This document shows positions 52,752 to 62,600 of a stretch of DNA of 64,000 bases, piece after piece. The position numbers were made by a program, and so were the translations under genes. Below the pieces are notes generated by a model, which did not search any database, was not told where the DNA came from, and saw only the letters and a program-made list of their open reading frames with translations. Source of the stretch: Rubripirellula reticaptiva (lineage in GTDB: Bacteria > Planctomycetota > Planctomycetia > Pirellulales > Pirellulaceae); contig NZ_SJPX01000002.1 in NCBI RefSeq assembly GCF_007860175.1, positions 1,054,001-1,118,000 of the forward strand. Reading direction: 5' to 3'. Position 1 is the stretch's first letter. Every line of letters starts with the position of its first letter.

Positions 52752-55208
52752 ATGAACATGAAGACAACTTTGATTGTGGTTGTGCTGTCCGGTTGGTTTG
52801 GGCTTGCAATCGCAGCGGATAACGTCGCCGCCTCGGAAACCGAGATCGAATTTCAATCGTTTCTAGCGCAGCACGATATGGTGTGGGACCGGATTCCTAA
52901 CCGCTGGGAAGTGGCGCCGTATACAGGAAACGGCAATGTCGGATTTTTGTTCTATCAGGCGCAGGGCGAAGCGAAAAATGTGATTTCGATCTATACGGGA
53001 CGTCACGACTACTACGACCACCGCGCGCCGCATGATGGTGACGAACTGTTGTGGATTTATCGAAGTCGGCTACCACTCGGGCATTTCAACCTGACGTCTG
53101 ATGGTGATATCACTGCGGTGGATCTGCGACTGGATCTATGGAACGCGGAACTGACCGGCACCGTCAACACGAACAAGGGCTCATATGCGGTGCGAGGTTT
53201 CTCACACAGCTTGCATGACGTGATCTATTTCGAAACCAATGCGGATCACGAATCCATCAAGGTGTCCTGGCACCCGGATGTTCCCAAGGCTCCGGTACGC
53301 ACGACTTTGGAAAACGGCGGCGGACCGAAGGGCGCAAGTTGGAACAAGATGCGTGAGGCTCCGTATGAGTTGCCGCCGGAGCCGACCTTGAGCGAAAAGG
53401 ACGAGATGCAGTTCTGTTTTCAACCCTTGTATCAAGATCGGGGCGAAACAACGACCGGCTGGAAGATTCAGGGTAAGCCGTCCGGCAAACAGATCCTGCT
53501 GGCCAGCGTCCATCACAGCTTTCCGCAACACGACAGCATGGAAAAGGTGGCGAACAATTTGCAGGTAGCCACAGATCTGCTTGCCGGGAACACGTTCATC
53601 TCTGCCCACCGCAAATGGTGGAACAACTATTACCCACTCAGCTTCCTGACCATTGATGATCCGGAAAAGGAAGCCTTCTACTGGATCCAAATGTATAAAT
53701 TTGCATCGGCGACCCGTGGCAACGGACCGGTGATGGATTTGATGGGGCCGTGGTACCACAGCACGTTCTGGCCAATGGTCTGGGGCGATTTGAATGTCGA
53801 ACTGCAGTACTGGACGCACCTGACGGCCAACCGACTGGACGTTGGCTCCTCACTGTGCAACTGGTTCGATAAACATGAGGCGCAGCTATTTAAGAATGTG
53901 GCCGAGCGCTGGAAAGAAAGCGCCGGTCTGGCCACGTTGTTTCCGCAAGATCTAGTGGCAGGCCAAGGCGCGACCGTGCCGGACATGCTCTGCTGGATTC
54001 TTCACGATTACTGGCTGCACTGTCAGTTCGCGGGCGACCGCGATCGGATCCGTGAGGGATTGTTCACTAAACTTCGTGGCGTAGGAAATAGCTATCTGAA
54101 CTATCTGAAGGACAATCCGGTGTCATCCGACGACGGAAAAATACACATCAAGATGAGCTGGTCGCCAGAATACCCTGGTGGTCGCGGGAAGGACATCAAT
54201 TTCACCATCGGGTTGATGAAGTGGTGTTTCCAAACCCTGCTCGACATCAACCAAGAGCACAGCCTGAACGATCCGCTGACGAATGAGTGGCAGAACATCG
54301 TCGACAATCTGGTCGACTTCCAGATCGATGACAACGGTCTGCGCGTCGGCAAGGAGATTCCTTTCGACAAGCCGCACCGCCACTATTCTCACCTGCTGCC
54401 TTTCTATCCGCTGGCTGTCCTGACCCCGGACACCCCGGAAGGCAAACAGCTTATGCGCACTTCGCTGGATCACTGGCTGGACGTAACGTTCAACAGTGGC
54501 ATTAAAGTGACTGCGATGCCGGTGACTGGTTATACCGCAACCGGGGCCGCTTCCATGTACGCGTGGCTTGGCGATTCAGATCAGGCGTATCACTATCTCA
54601 ACTACTTGATCAAGCACGATCGCGTATCTCCGACGACGATGTACGCCGAAGGAAATCCAGTGATCGAAAGCCCGCTCTCTTTTGCTACCTGCATTCACGA
54701 CATGCTGCTGCAAAGTTGGGGCGGTGTTCTACGTGTCTTTCCTGCGTCGCCCAAGCTGTGGGACGATGTTGCCTTCAAGGATCTGCGCGGGCAAGGAGCT
54801 TTCCTGGTCAGTGCCAAAAAGCAGGCGGGGGCGACTCAGTTCGTGACCGTAAAAAGTTTGATTGGTTCGCCTTGCGTGGTGCGGACAGACATCCCGAACC
54901 CGAAAATCACGATCGACGGCTCTCACGTAACGATCATTGCCCGCGAGGACGGTAGTTATGAAGTCCCACTCAAAAAAGGGCAAAGCGTCACGTTTGCGCC
55001 AGTTGCTTTGGGACAAGTTGATTTGACGATCAAACCGATCCCAGTCGCCGAATCGGATCGCAATCTGTTCGGGCTGAACGAGAAGACCACTCGGCTGCCG
55101 GGCCACCAGCACTATTACAAAGAGGCGTCTGCGGCCACCAGCCGGAAACCGCCCACGGCTTCGAAGCAGAAACGGGTCAAACGTGAACCAATTCCGCGCG
55201 TCCGGTAG
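52752..55208 (+). CDS. GH95-like glycoside hydrolase
   Basis: 818 residues from ATG 52752 (a second ATG at 52758), with a signal peptide MNMKTTLIVVVLSGWFGLAI. It has the N-terminal NRWEVAPYTGNGNVGFLFYQ, an (alpha/alpha)6-type middle, then PHRHYSHLLPFYPLAVL, IESPLSFATCIHDMLLQSWG and VLRVFPASPKLWDDVAFKDL. These are features of GH95 (1,2-alpha-L-fucosidase/alpha-L-galactosidase) and close relatives. The last 60 residues are basic and unlike the family (TSRKPPTASKQKRVKREPIP), perhaps because the 3' end has been joined to other sequence. Predicted role: trimming of fucose or galactose side chains from algal glycans. Confidence 0.8.
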   Translation: MNMKTTLIVVVLSGWFGLAIAADNVAASETEIEFQSFLAQHDMVWDRIPNRWEVAPYTGNGNVGFLFYQAQGEAKNVISIYTGRHDYYDHRAPHDGDELLWIYRSRLPLGHFNLTSDGDITAVDLRLDLWNAELTGTVNTNKGSYAVRGFSHSLHDVIYFETNADHESIKVSWHPDVPKAPVRTTLENGGGPKGASWNKMREAPYELPPEPTLSEKDEMQFCFQPLYQDRGETTTGWKIQGKPSGKQILLASVHHSFPQHDSMEKVANNLQVATDLLAGNTFISAHRKWWNNYYPLSFLTIDDPEKEAFYWIQMYKFASATRGNGPVMDLMGPWYHSTFWPMVWGDLNVELQYWTHLTANRLDVGSSLCNWFDKHEAQLFKNVAERWKESAGLATLFPQDLVAGQGATVPDMLCWILHDYWLHCQFAGDRDRIREGLFTKLRGVGNSYLNYLKDNPVSSDDGKIHIKMSWSPEYPGGRGKDINFTIGLMKWCFQTLLDINQEHSLNDPLTNEWQNIVDNLVDFQIDDNGLRVGKEIPFDKPHRHYSHLLPFYPLAVLTPDTPEGKQLMRTSLDHWLDVTFNSGIKVTAMPVTGYTATGAASMYAWLGDSDQAYHYLNYLIKHDRVSPTTMYAEGNPVIESPLSFATCIHDMLLQSWGGVLRVFPASPKLWDDVAFKDLRGQGAFLVSAKKQAGATQFVTVKSLIGSPCVVRTDIPNPKITIDGSHVTIIAREDGSYEVPLKKGQSVTFAPVALGQVDLTIKPIPVAESDRNLFGLNEKTTRLPGHQHYYKEASAATSRKPPTASKQKRVKREPIPRVR

Positions 55209-55221
55209 AAAGAAAAGAAGT

Positions 55222-56195
55222 CTAGGCGGCTATCATGCTTGGGAGAGTCGGGACATGGTCAACGGGGTACACCACGGACCGATCACCGACAAAGAGTCGG
55301 GGTGGATGACAAGCGCCGAGTACGCCGATGGCGAAGTCGGTAAGAAAATGGGCATAGCGTTCGACGATCCGGCGAATGGTTCCGATTGTGTTTTCACTCG
55401 GGATCTGGAGGGCAACTTCACGTGATCTACGAGGACTGGAGCCCCATTCATGCCAACAGTCATTCGTTCGATTCACCACTAGCCGGCCACGCGGTGAGCA
55501 AAGACGAGAAGGGTGACGTTAAGATTCTGGCACCGGCGGTGGACGAGCGCACCAATCTGACCGGCGTGATCAAAACGTACAAACACCCGCACTGGGTCGT
55601 GGAATCCCCTGAACGGTTCAAGTCAGATATCGGCGAGTACGAAGTCCATTTGTCGGAACAAAATGCTTACGGCGATTGGGCATCGATCTGTATCGACGGA
55701 CAGTATTAGTTGTTCGGCGATTATGATCCTGCCGGATCCCACGGCGCTGGATCTTTTGGCGATGGCGGTAGCAATATGAGTGTTGGATGGTTCACTTCAT
55801 CGAGTCTGGATAAGCAGTTTGAGTTTTGCGGGAGCGTCGGTCAGGGGCATCCCGATCCGGATGTCTGTTTTGCCGAAGGACGTTTCTGGCTGGCAACCCA
55901 ACCTGAAGAGGATTCCATAAGCCGCGGCCCTTGGACAGAGAGCATCCAGGTGCGTATCGGCGTGGACACGGACCACGATGCGAGGATTGACACGTGGACC
56001 GACTGGCAGGAAGTCAAAGAGGGCTACGACTACATCACCGACTTTGCCAAACAAGTTACGAGGACTCCGGCAGAACTGGATCTGAGTGCGTTGCCAGCGG
56101 GTTACGGTTACCAATTTGAACTGCGTCTAACCGACACCCCGGAAAACAAATCCAAACCGATCCTCGATCAAGTCCAACTGCATTTCGAACCCTAG
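55222..56195 (+). pseudogene. Glycoside hydrolase (beta-propeller type) broken by deletion, frameshift and stop
   Basis: Three adjacent reading segments form one protein. LGGYHAWESRDMVNGVHHGP then ITDKESGWMTSAEY and FDDPANGSDCVFTRDLEGNF run to about 55420, where one base is missing. The next frame resumes at HVIYEDWSPIHANSHSFDSP, continues AVDERTNLTGVIKTYKHPHW and reaches WASICIDGQY, where TAG (55707-55709) interrupts before LFGDYDPAGS. The last part runs to VQLHFEP (56195). The 5' end is absent, and the jump from YADG to EVGKKMGIAF suggests a further deletion. It resembles GH43/GH117-like propeller enzymes of marine glycan loci. Confidence 0.7.
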
Positions 56196-56314
56196 TTCCT
56201 GAAAAAATCAATGAACCTAAAGCACTTTGAGTGCAACGCAACGCCTTGGAATCGTCGGAACAAAGATTGGCAAATCGAACTACCGCAAATTGGATTCACT
56301 TTAGGATCAGTGCA

Positions 56315-57153
56315 ATGATTAAATGGACCACACGTCCCGTCGCTATTCTGTTTTGGACACTCGGTTCATTGCAGGCGGCGGAGCTCTATGTCAGTCCGGT
56401 CGGCAACGACAACAATCCGGGAACAAAATCGAAGCCCTTATATTCACTCGCTGATGCGCAACAAAAGACGCAGATTTTTGCCGGCAAGGAATCGGTTCTG
56501 GTTCACGTCGCAGACGGTGTCTATTGTCTGCCGCAAACCTTGACATTTACTGCGGCCGATTCTGGAACAGCCCGGTATCCGGTGGTGTATCGCGCCGAGA
56601 ACGATGGCGGTGCCGTGATCAGCGGTGGTACGAAGCTTGACCTGCAATGGGAACATCACTGCACGTTGGAACCATTTGGTGGGAATGCTGTTTTCGTTAA
56701 CAACTACAATCGCCGCATCAAGGTCCACAAAATTCCCCAATGGATCAGTTTGGTGTGCGTGATCCGCAGTTACGTGCCGATGCACGAACCCCGGAGATTC
56801 CAGCACTACGAAATATTTCGAGTGATCCCAAGTCCATCGTGTACGACTGGCTCGGAGGAAAAATTCGCAATATTGAAGGTGCAGAGTATTCCGTCTGGAG
56901 TATCTCGCCAGAAATTGGTGGCGTGATGGTGCTCTTTACTCCCGGGTATCGGGAATTCGGTGCTGCTGGATTGCGCAATGGTGATTTGATCAACACGTGC
57001 AATAACCAAATGGTTAAGAGCGTTGATGATTTAGCCAGGATCATCAACGAGGCACCAGCCGATCAATCGCTATCTCTTCAGTTTCGGCGCGAAGGCAGTC
57101 GAGGTAACAAGGTTGGATTCGCTGAGCGTCCCCCAGTGCCGGAACTTCCTTAG
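56315..57153 (+). pseudogene. Beta-helix/PDZ protein reduced by deletion and frameshift
   Basis: From ATG 56315: signal-like MIKWTTRPVAILFWTLGSLQ, then AELYVSPVGNDNNPGTKSKP, SGTARYPVVYRAENDGGAVI and SGGTKLDLQW, which is the start of a GH141-like beta-helix. Near 56700-56740 the frame shifts and MDQFGVRDPQLRADARTPEI begins, followed by DPKSIVYDWLGGKIRNIEG and a PDZ-like AAGLRNGDLINTCNNQMVKS up to 57153. The beta-helix body is missing between the two. A PDZ-like tail after a beta-helix is known for large secreted planctomycete and Bacteroidetes proteins, so this appears to be one gene with a large internal deletion. Confidence 0.65.
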
Positions 57154-57266
57154 TCGGGTTCTTCGAATTCTGCTTGGGCGTTCTATTGCTGGGATTCCTC
57201 GTCGCATACTTGGGTTCGCAAAGTACAATTATCTTGTTTCAGAATCCTATTGCATCGTTGCCAATC

Positions 57267-58730
57267 ATGAACACTATGTCATTTCGTGCGTTCTATCTGC
57301 TCATATTCGTCATGAATTTGGCGGCTCCTGTCAGTCGGTCAGTGGCGCAGTCGGATGATCTTTGTGCGGAGTGTCTTCCGCATACTGATCCGGAGAACTT
57401 GGGCGAGTGGCAGGTTCAGAATGCGTTTAGCGATGAGTTTAATGACGAAACGCGCTCAAGCATTTGGCATGTACAGGGTAAGGACGATGGGCAAGGTCCT
57501 TATTACAACAGCAACAAAGGAAGAAACTCGCAGTTCATTCCCGAAGCTATCTCCCAAAGTGAGGGAATGCTCAGGATCAAGTCCGACTGGAATCCGAGCT
57601 TCCCTTTCGACGAAGGATACGGCGTTCCTCCGATCACAACCGGCGCGCTGATCAGCAAGGAACTTCTAAAATACGGCTACATGGAAATCAAATGTCGTGT
57701 CGGCAAGAGCCCGATGTCTGGTGCATTCTGGGCGGTAGGCAATGGCCAAAGTACTGGCAATCGGGGAGAACTGGACGTGTTTGAACATGTCGGCCAAGGC
57801 TGGGACTCGCAAAAGGACAATGCGGACATCTCGAGGACCATGCAGATGTCGATTCATAACTGGAGTCGATCGCTCAATGATAATCTTGTCAATCGAAGGC
57901 ACTGGACCCAGAAACACTCGCTGGGGTTTGACGTCACCGATGGGATGCATGTCTATGCGGCTGACTGGACGGAAAATTACATCAAGTTTTATGTGGATGG
58001 AACTTTGATCCGCACCTTGACCAAGGAAGAAGCAGACGGCGTTAAACTGAACGGGCTCGGCGGTTGGGTCATTGACCAAGGCCAGCGGGTGTGGATTGAT
58101 TGTGAGTTATTCGATTGGGAGGGCCGTGTGTCCGAGTTGAAAGCTGACATGTTTGGCGACGAGGCCGTCTTCGAAGTGGACTACGTTCGTGTTTGGAAAC
58201 GAGGATCCGATGGCAAGCACGGTCAAGACGATCATCAAGCAAACCTGATTCGTAACGGGAACTTTCAGACGAATCTGGATGGATGGGAGACACAAGGCAC
58301 GGTTGCCATTCAGGATGTTTCCAAATGGAAGTTTTGGAAAGACAACAATCCTTCCCTGGACCCCAACGCGATGCAAATAGGTGCGGGCGGTACAGGATCG
58401 GCGAGTCAAGTGATTTCGGTCGAGCCGAATACCAAGTACCTCCTAACGGCGCACCTGCGAACTCCCGCAACCACGGGAACGTTAGAGCCTTCCAACCTTC
58501 GAGTAAAACCAGTGGTATTTCACGCAGGATGGATGGGCGTCGAGGACCACGGATCCCCCAGGCTGACCCGCAAGGTTTTTCACAATTGGTTTCAGTCATA
58601 CAGCATCGAATTCACGACCGGTAGCGCCAACGAAACAGCGACGGTTTTCTTCAACAATACCGAGTCGCAACGAGGCGGGTTGTTGCATGTCGATGGTGTG
58701 ACCGTCACGAAAGTGGACGACCTTCGGTAG
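57267..58730 (+). CDS. Secreted GH16 family glycan hydrolase with C-terminal carbohydrate-binding-like domain
   Basis: 487 residues from ATG 57267; a hydrophobic stretch upstream in frame is not needed. A signal peptide (MNTMSFRAFYLLIFVMNLAA) precedes the GH16 jelly-roll: NAFSDEFNDETRSSIWHV, GALISKELLKYGYMEIKCRV, and catalytic GELDVFEHVG (E168, D170, E173, the E-x-D-x-x-E of marine GH16 enzymes), with VYAADWTENYIKFYVDGTLI. The last 150 residues (LIRNGNFQTNLDGWETQGTV) resemble a CBM4/9-like or CBM22-like jelly-roll. Members of this branch include beta-agarases, porphyranases and kappa-carrageenases; the substrate cannot be fixed from sequence alone. It cleaves the polysaccharide backbone in the periplasm or outside. 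Confidence 0.85.
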   Translation: MNTMSFRAFYLLIFVMNLAAPVSRSVAQSDDLCAECLPHTDPENLGEWQVQNAFSDEFNDETRSSIWHVQGKDDGQGPYYNSNKGRNSQFIPEAISQSEGMLRIKSDWNPSFPFDEGYGVPPITTGALISKELLKYGYMEIKCRVGKSPMSGAFWAVGNGQSTGNRGELDVFEHVGQGWDSQKDNADISRTMQMSIHNWSRSLNDNLVNRRHWTQKHSLGFDVTDGMHVYAADWTENYIKFYVDGTLIRTLTKEEADGVKLNGLGGWVIDQGQRVWIDCELFDWEGRVSELKADMFGDEAVFEVDYVRVWKRGSDGKHGQDDHQANLIRNGNFQTNLDGWETQGTVAIQDVSKWKFWKDNNPSLDPNAMQIGAGGTGSASQVISVEPNTKYLLTAHLRTPATTGTLEPSNLRVKPVVFHAGWMGVEDHGSPRLTRKVFHNWFQSYSIEFTTGSANETATVFFNNTESQRGGLLHVDGVTVTKVDDLR

Positions 58731-58840
58731 GGGCAGGTTTCCGATTCGTCAATTCGAATAATCGAGTAAACAAGCCGACAAGGAAGAAGAAGACTTGGCA
58801 GTGCAACTCGCTTGCGCGTTTTGATGTTGCGTCCAACTTC

Positions 58841-58887
58841 ACCCTCCCGCTTGCGGGAGGGTCGGACGCGAAAGCGGCCGGGGAGGG
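58841..58887 (+). repeat. Dispersed hairpin repeat, copy 2
   Basis: ACCCTCCCGC/GCGGGAGGGT is a 10-bp stem with TT loop (58841-58862). It is followed by CGGACGC, AAGCGGCCGG and GGAGGG, the same order of blocks as at 4327-4371. A weaker related stretch, CCCGGAGGGAGAGTG, follows at about 58954. Confidence 0.7.
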
Positions 58888-59661
58888 AAAAGCACCAGAG
58901 CAAGTCTATCGTAGTTTTATCGTATTGCCCCTTTCCTCGCTTAGGCTCGACTGTCCCGGAGGGAGAGTGAATTCTAAAACGACGTTTTCCTCAGTGTTTT
59001 ACCGCTCGACATCCACTAAAAGATCGATTTGGCGCAACATCAAAACTTGCGCGTCGGTTAGGACATAGCAATCCTCGATACGAAGCCTCGTTTCCGCCCC
59101 GTCAAGCATTTGCGGCCGGAATGCTTTCCTCGGCGTGACAGGTGGATACCGAACGGCGTACGAGCGAGCAACTTGCTGTCCTGTCGCAAGTCGGCTCGGC
59201 GGCGCGATCGTGCTTTACATCGCTCGCTGTCATTGGCACGCTCGTTGCGATTCGTGTTCGTAAGCTTGATTCAAAACCTCTCTTTTCAATTCAAGCCTCG
59301 AACGAAGAAACGATCGTGAAAGCCGTAGGTTCGACTAAGGAACGGGCGGTAAATTACTGTCGCAGCTGACCCCGCTAGGGTTCAGCTACGGCACCGGTCG
59401 AACTGCGCGGGCTGGACGACGTTGTCAGTTGCAGCGCCGCCGACTGCTTGCATGGCCGCCAGTTTCCCGACGTGACAGCAAAGGAAGCGAAGGCCTCGCT
59501 GAGCATGTAAATTACTTCTTACCTGCGATAAAAAGTGAAGATAGCACCGAGAATCCGCTGACTTTCTGGCCGGATAACCACGCGAATTCGAGATGCCGGA
59601 TGGCAGCCTATGCCATCCTCATTCACCATCAAAATCAATCCACTCTTCATCCAAACGAACA
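58888..59661. other. Gene-poor stretch before the ceramidase fusion gene
   Basis: About 770 bases. Short open frames here (for example 59142-59369) have no recognisable similarity, and their codon use looks random. It probably contains decayed sequence plus the promoter of the large downstream gene. Nothing further can be supported. Confidence 0.5.
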
Positions 59662-62600
59662 ATGAACGACCGAACTTGCATTTGGCTGATTCTGATTTCC
59701 ATGGCGGTTTTTCGCGTGTCGGTTAGCGCAGCCGAACTCGTGCCAGTCGGATTCGCCAGACAGGATATCACGCCCGACCGCGATGTGCGGCTCAGTGGAT
59801 ACGGTTCTCGAGACAACGTGATGACGGGAGTGCGTGACAAGATATTCGTTCGCGCCATGGCGATGGGAAAAGACGACAAACTTTGCGTGATGCTTTCGAT
59901 CGAAGGCATTGTTGTCACAGCGGAACAAACGAAGCGATTGCTCGCGGGGATCGATGAACACCACTCCATCGATCGATCGCGACTGGTCGTCTGTTCGACG
60001 CATTCACATGCCGCGCCACAGATTTACGGTGGACTGACAAATCTGCTGCAAAATCCTCCTACCGAACCACAGGTCAAGGATCTCAAGGACTACTTGGACA
60101 TTGTTCAACTGCAGAGCCTAAAGTGTGTCGAAGCGGCGATTAAGAATCAGCAACCGTGTCAGTTGACCGTGGGATCCAGCAGAGCGTCTTTTGCAGCCCA
60201 CCGACGCGTGATCACCGATGGCGTTTGGTCGGGGTTTGGTGTTTCCGAAGATGGCCCCACCGACCGACGAGTTCGCGTGTTGGTCGCCCGTGATGGAAAT
60301 GGAAAGCTTAGAGGTGCCGTCTATCAATATGCATGTCACTGCACGACGCTGGGACCAAGCTTTAACGAAGTGACCGGCGACTGGGCTGGTTTGTCAGCTG
60401 CGGAACTTGAAACCAACAACGACTCGGCAGTTTTCCTACCGGTGATCGGCTGCGGCGCCGATGCGAATCCCGAACCGCGCGACAGCTACGAGGCGGCCGT
60501 CGCACACGGCCACGAGATGGCTGCGGCCGTTGAATCGGTCCTCGCGATGGACTCGCTCACCTCGCTTCCGGGCACGCCGACGACTCGATTCGGATATGCG
60601 GGGCTGTCCGCAGAGCAACCCTCTCGTGAAGAGCTGACTGCGTATTTGGATGACCCCAAGGTCACTCGCCAACGATGGGCACGAAACATGCTCGACCTTT
60701 GGAATACCAAAGGGCGATTACCCGAATCCTATCCGAGTCCAGTTCATACCTGGACATTCGGCGACTCTTTGGCTTGGGTATTCCTCGGTGGCGAAGTCGT
60801 TGTCCAATATCAAATGCGGTTGGAAGACGAGCTCGATGCATTTGATGACGTTTGGGTCGCCGCCTACACCGATGATGTTTTCGCGTACGTTGCCAGCCAG
60901 CGCATGCGATCGGCTGGCGGATACGAAGTCGACTACTCGATGGTTTACTACAACCAACCAGGACGTTGGCAATCAGGAACCGAAAACTTGCTTGTTAATC
61001 GGGTCAAAGAGGTATTGCGATCACCAAAGCAAAATGAAGGGTTTCAATCTCCATCGGACTCGCTGAATTGCATGCGAGTGCCCGAAGGATTCAAAATCGA
61101 CTTGGTCGCTGCAGAGCCGTTGGTTGTCGATCCGATCAACGTCGCATTTGCCGCCGATGGCAGTGTGTGGGTCGTAGAGATGGGTGACTACCCACAGGGT
61201 TCGCCGACCGGTGGGCGTGTTAAACGGTTAGAGGACACAACCGGCGACGGCACGCTGGATGCGGCTACGCTGTTTTTGGATGGCTTGGATTATCCGACGA
61301 GCGTTTATCCGTGGCGTGACGGAGCCATCGTCATCGCAGCCCCCGACGTTCTTTTCGCTCGCGACTCCGACGGGGACGGCAAAGCCGATGAGCGAGAAGT
61401 TCTGTTGACCGGTATCGGAAAAGCGAATCCACAACACCGCGCTAGTGGATTTGAGTGGGGTTTGGACGGCATGATCTACTTTGGCGCAGGCGACGACACC
61501 GAAAATCTGCATAGCTTGCGCGCTGACGTTACTGTAAACGTCAAGGGATGCGACGTCCGATGGGATCCGGAATCAGGCCATCTCGAAAGGCTTCCTGGTA
61601 AGACGCAATTCATCCGCTCACGCGATCGGTGGGGTCGTTGGTACGGAAACACTAATAGCGTTCCTTTGTTTCATTACCGAATCGACGACGTTGATCTATT
61701 AAAACGAAACGCGACCGTTTCGAGAAAACAGCTCGTGCTTGATCCGGGTGTGGCTCCGCCTGTTTTCCCGAGCAGTCGAACAGTTGATCGGTTCAACGAT
61801 CTGTTCGCCAAGAATCGCATCACGAGTGCTTGCAGCAGTATCGTGCTACGAGGAGACGGGATGGGCCAAGCCATGGTTGACGCCGCTCTCGTTTGCGAAC
61901 CAGTGCATAATTTGGTGGCGCGGTTCAGATTGCAAAGTGACCAGGCGACGGTGAAAGGAACGAGATTTGAACAAGACCAATCCTTGGACTGGGCAACGTC
62001 GACCGATACCTGGTTCCGGCCCGTGCGTGTCATCGAAGCGCCCGACGGGAGCGTCTGGATTGTTGATATGTATCGAAAAGTGATCGAGCATCCGCAATGG
62101 ATCCCCGATTCTTGGCAACAGAGTCTGGATCTTCGTGCCGGTAGCACAGCAGGACGAATTTACCGCGTTTCAAAAGTCGATCATCTGGCACAAATACAGA
62201 TGAACCTCGCTGATCCAAAAGACTATGCTCGCAATATCGCGAGTACCAGCGCCGCCGTTCGAGACCTCACGGCACAACAGATCAAACTCACCAGCGATGA
62301 CGAAGCCCTTGAACCGTTGCGACGCGTCGCACGCCAGGCAACCGACCCCGCTATTCGACTTCAAGCCTTTGGCTGCCTTTGCTTCAAAGACTGGCACACC
62401 GCTGAGGACTGGGCACGCATCCTGAATGACAAGGAGCCCCTCGTTGTCGCAACTGTGATTCAACTCGCTCGACGAAAGTGGGAAACGGCTGGGAAACCAG
62501 TCGTTGCATTCACTCGGAAGTATTTGTCGGCGTCAACACATCATCCGGCTATCGACTCTGCATTGCTGCTTGCCCTTGCGAACGCTCCTTCTGCTGATGC

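Noticed and set aside
58888-59661. Short frames such as 59142-59369
   Set aside because: No similarity recognised, no signal peptide or motif, no ribosome site.
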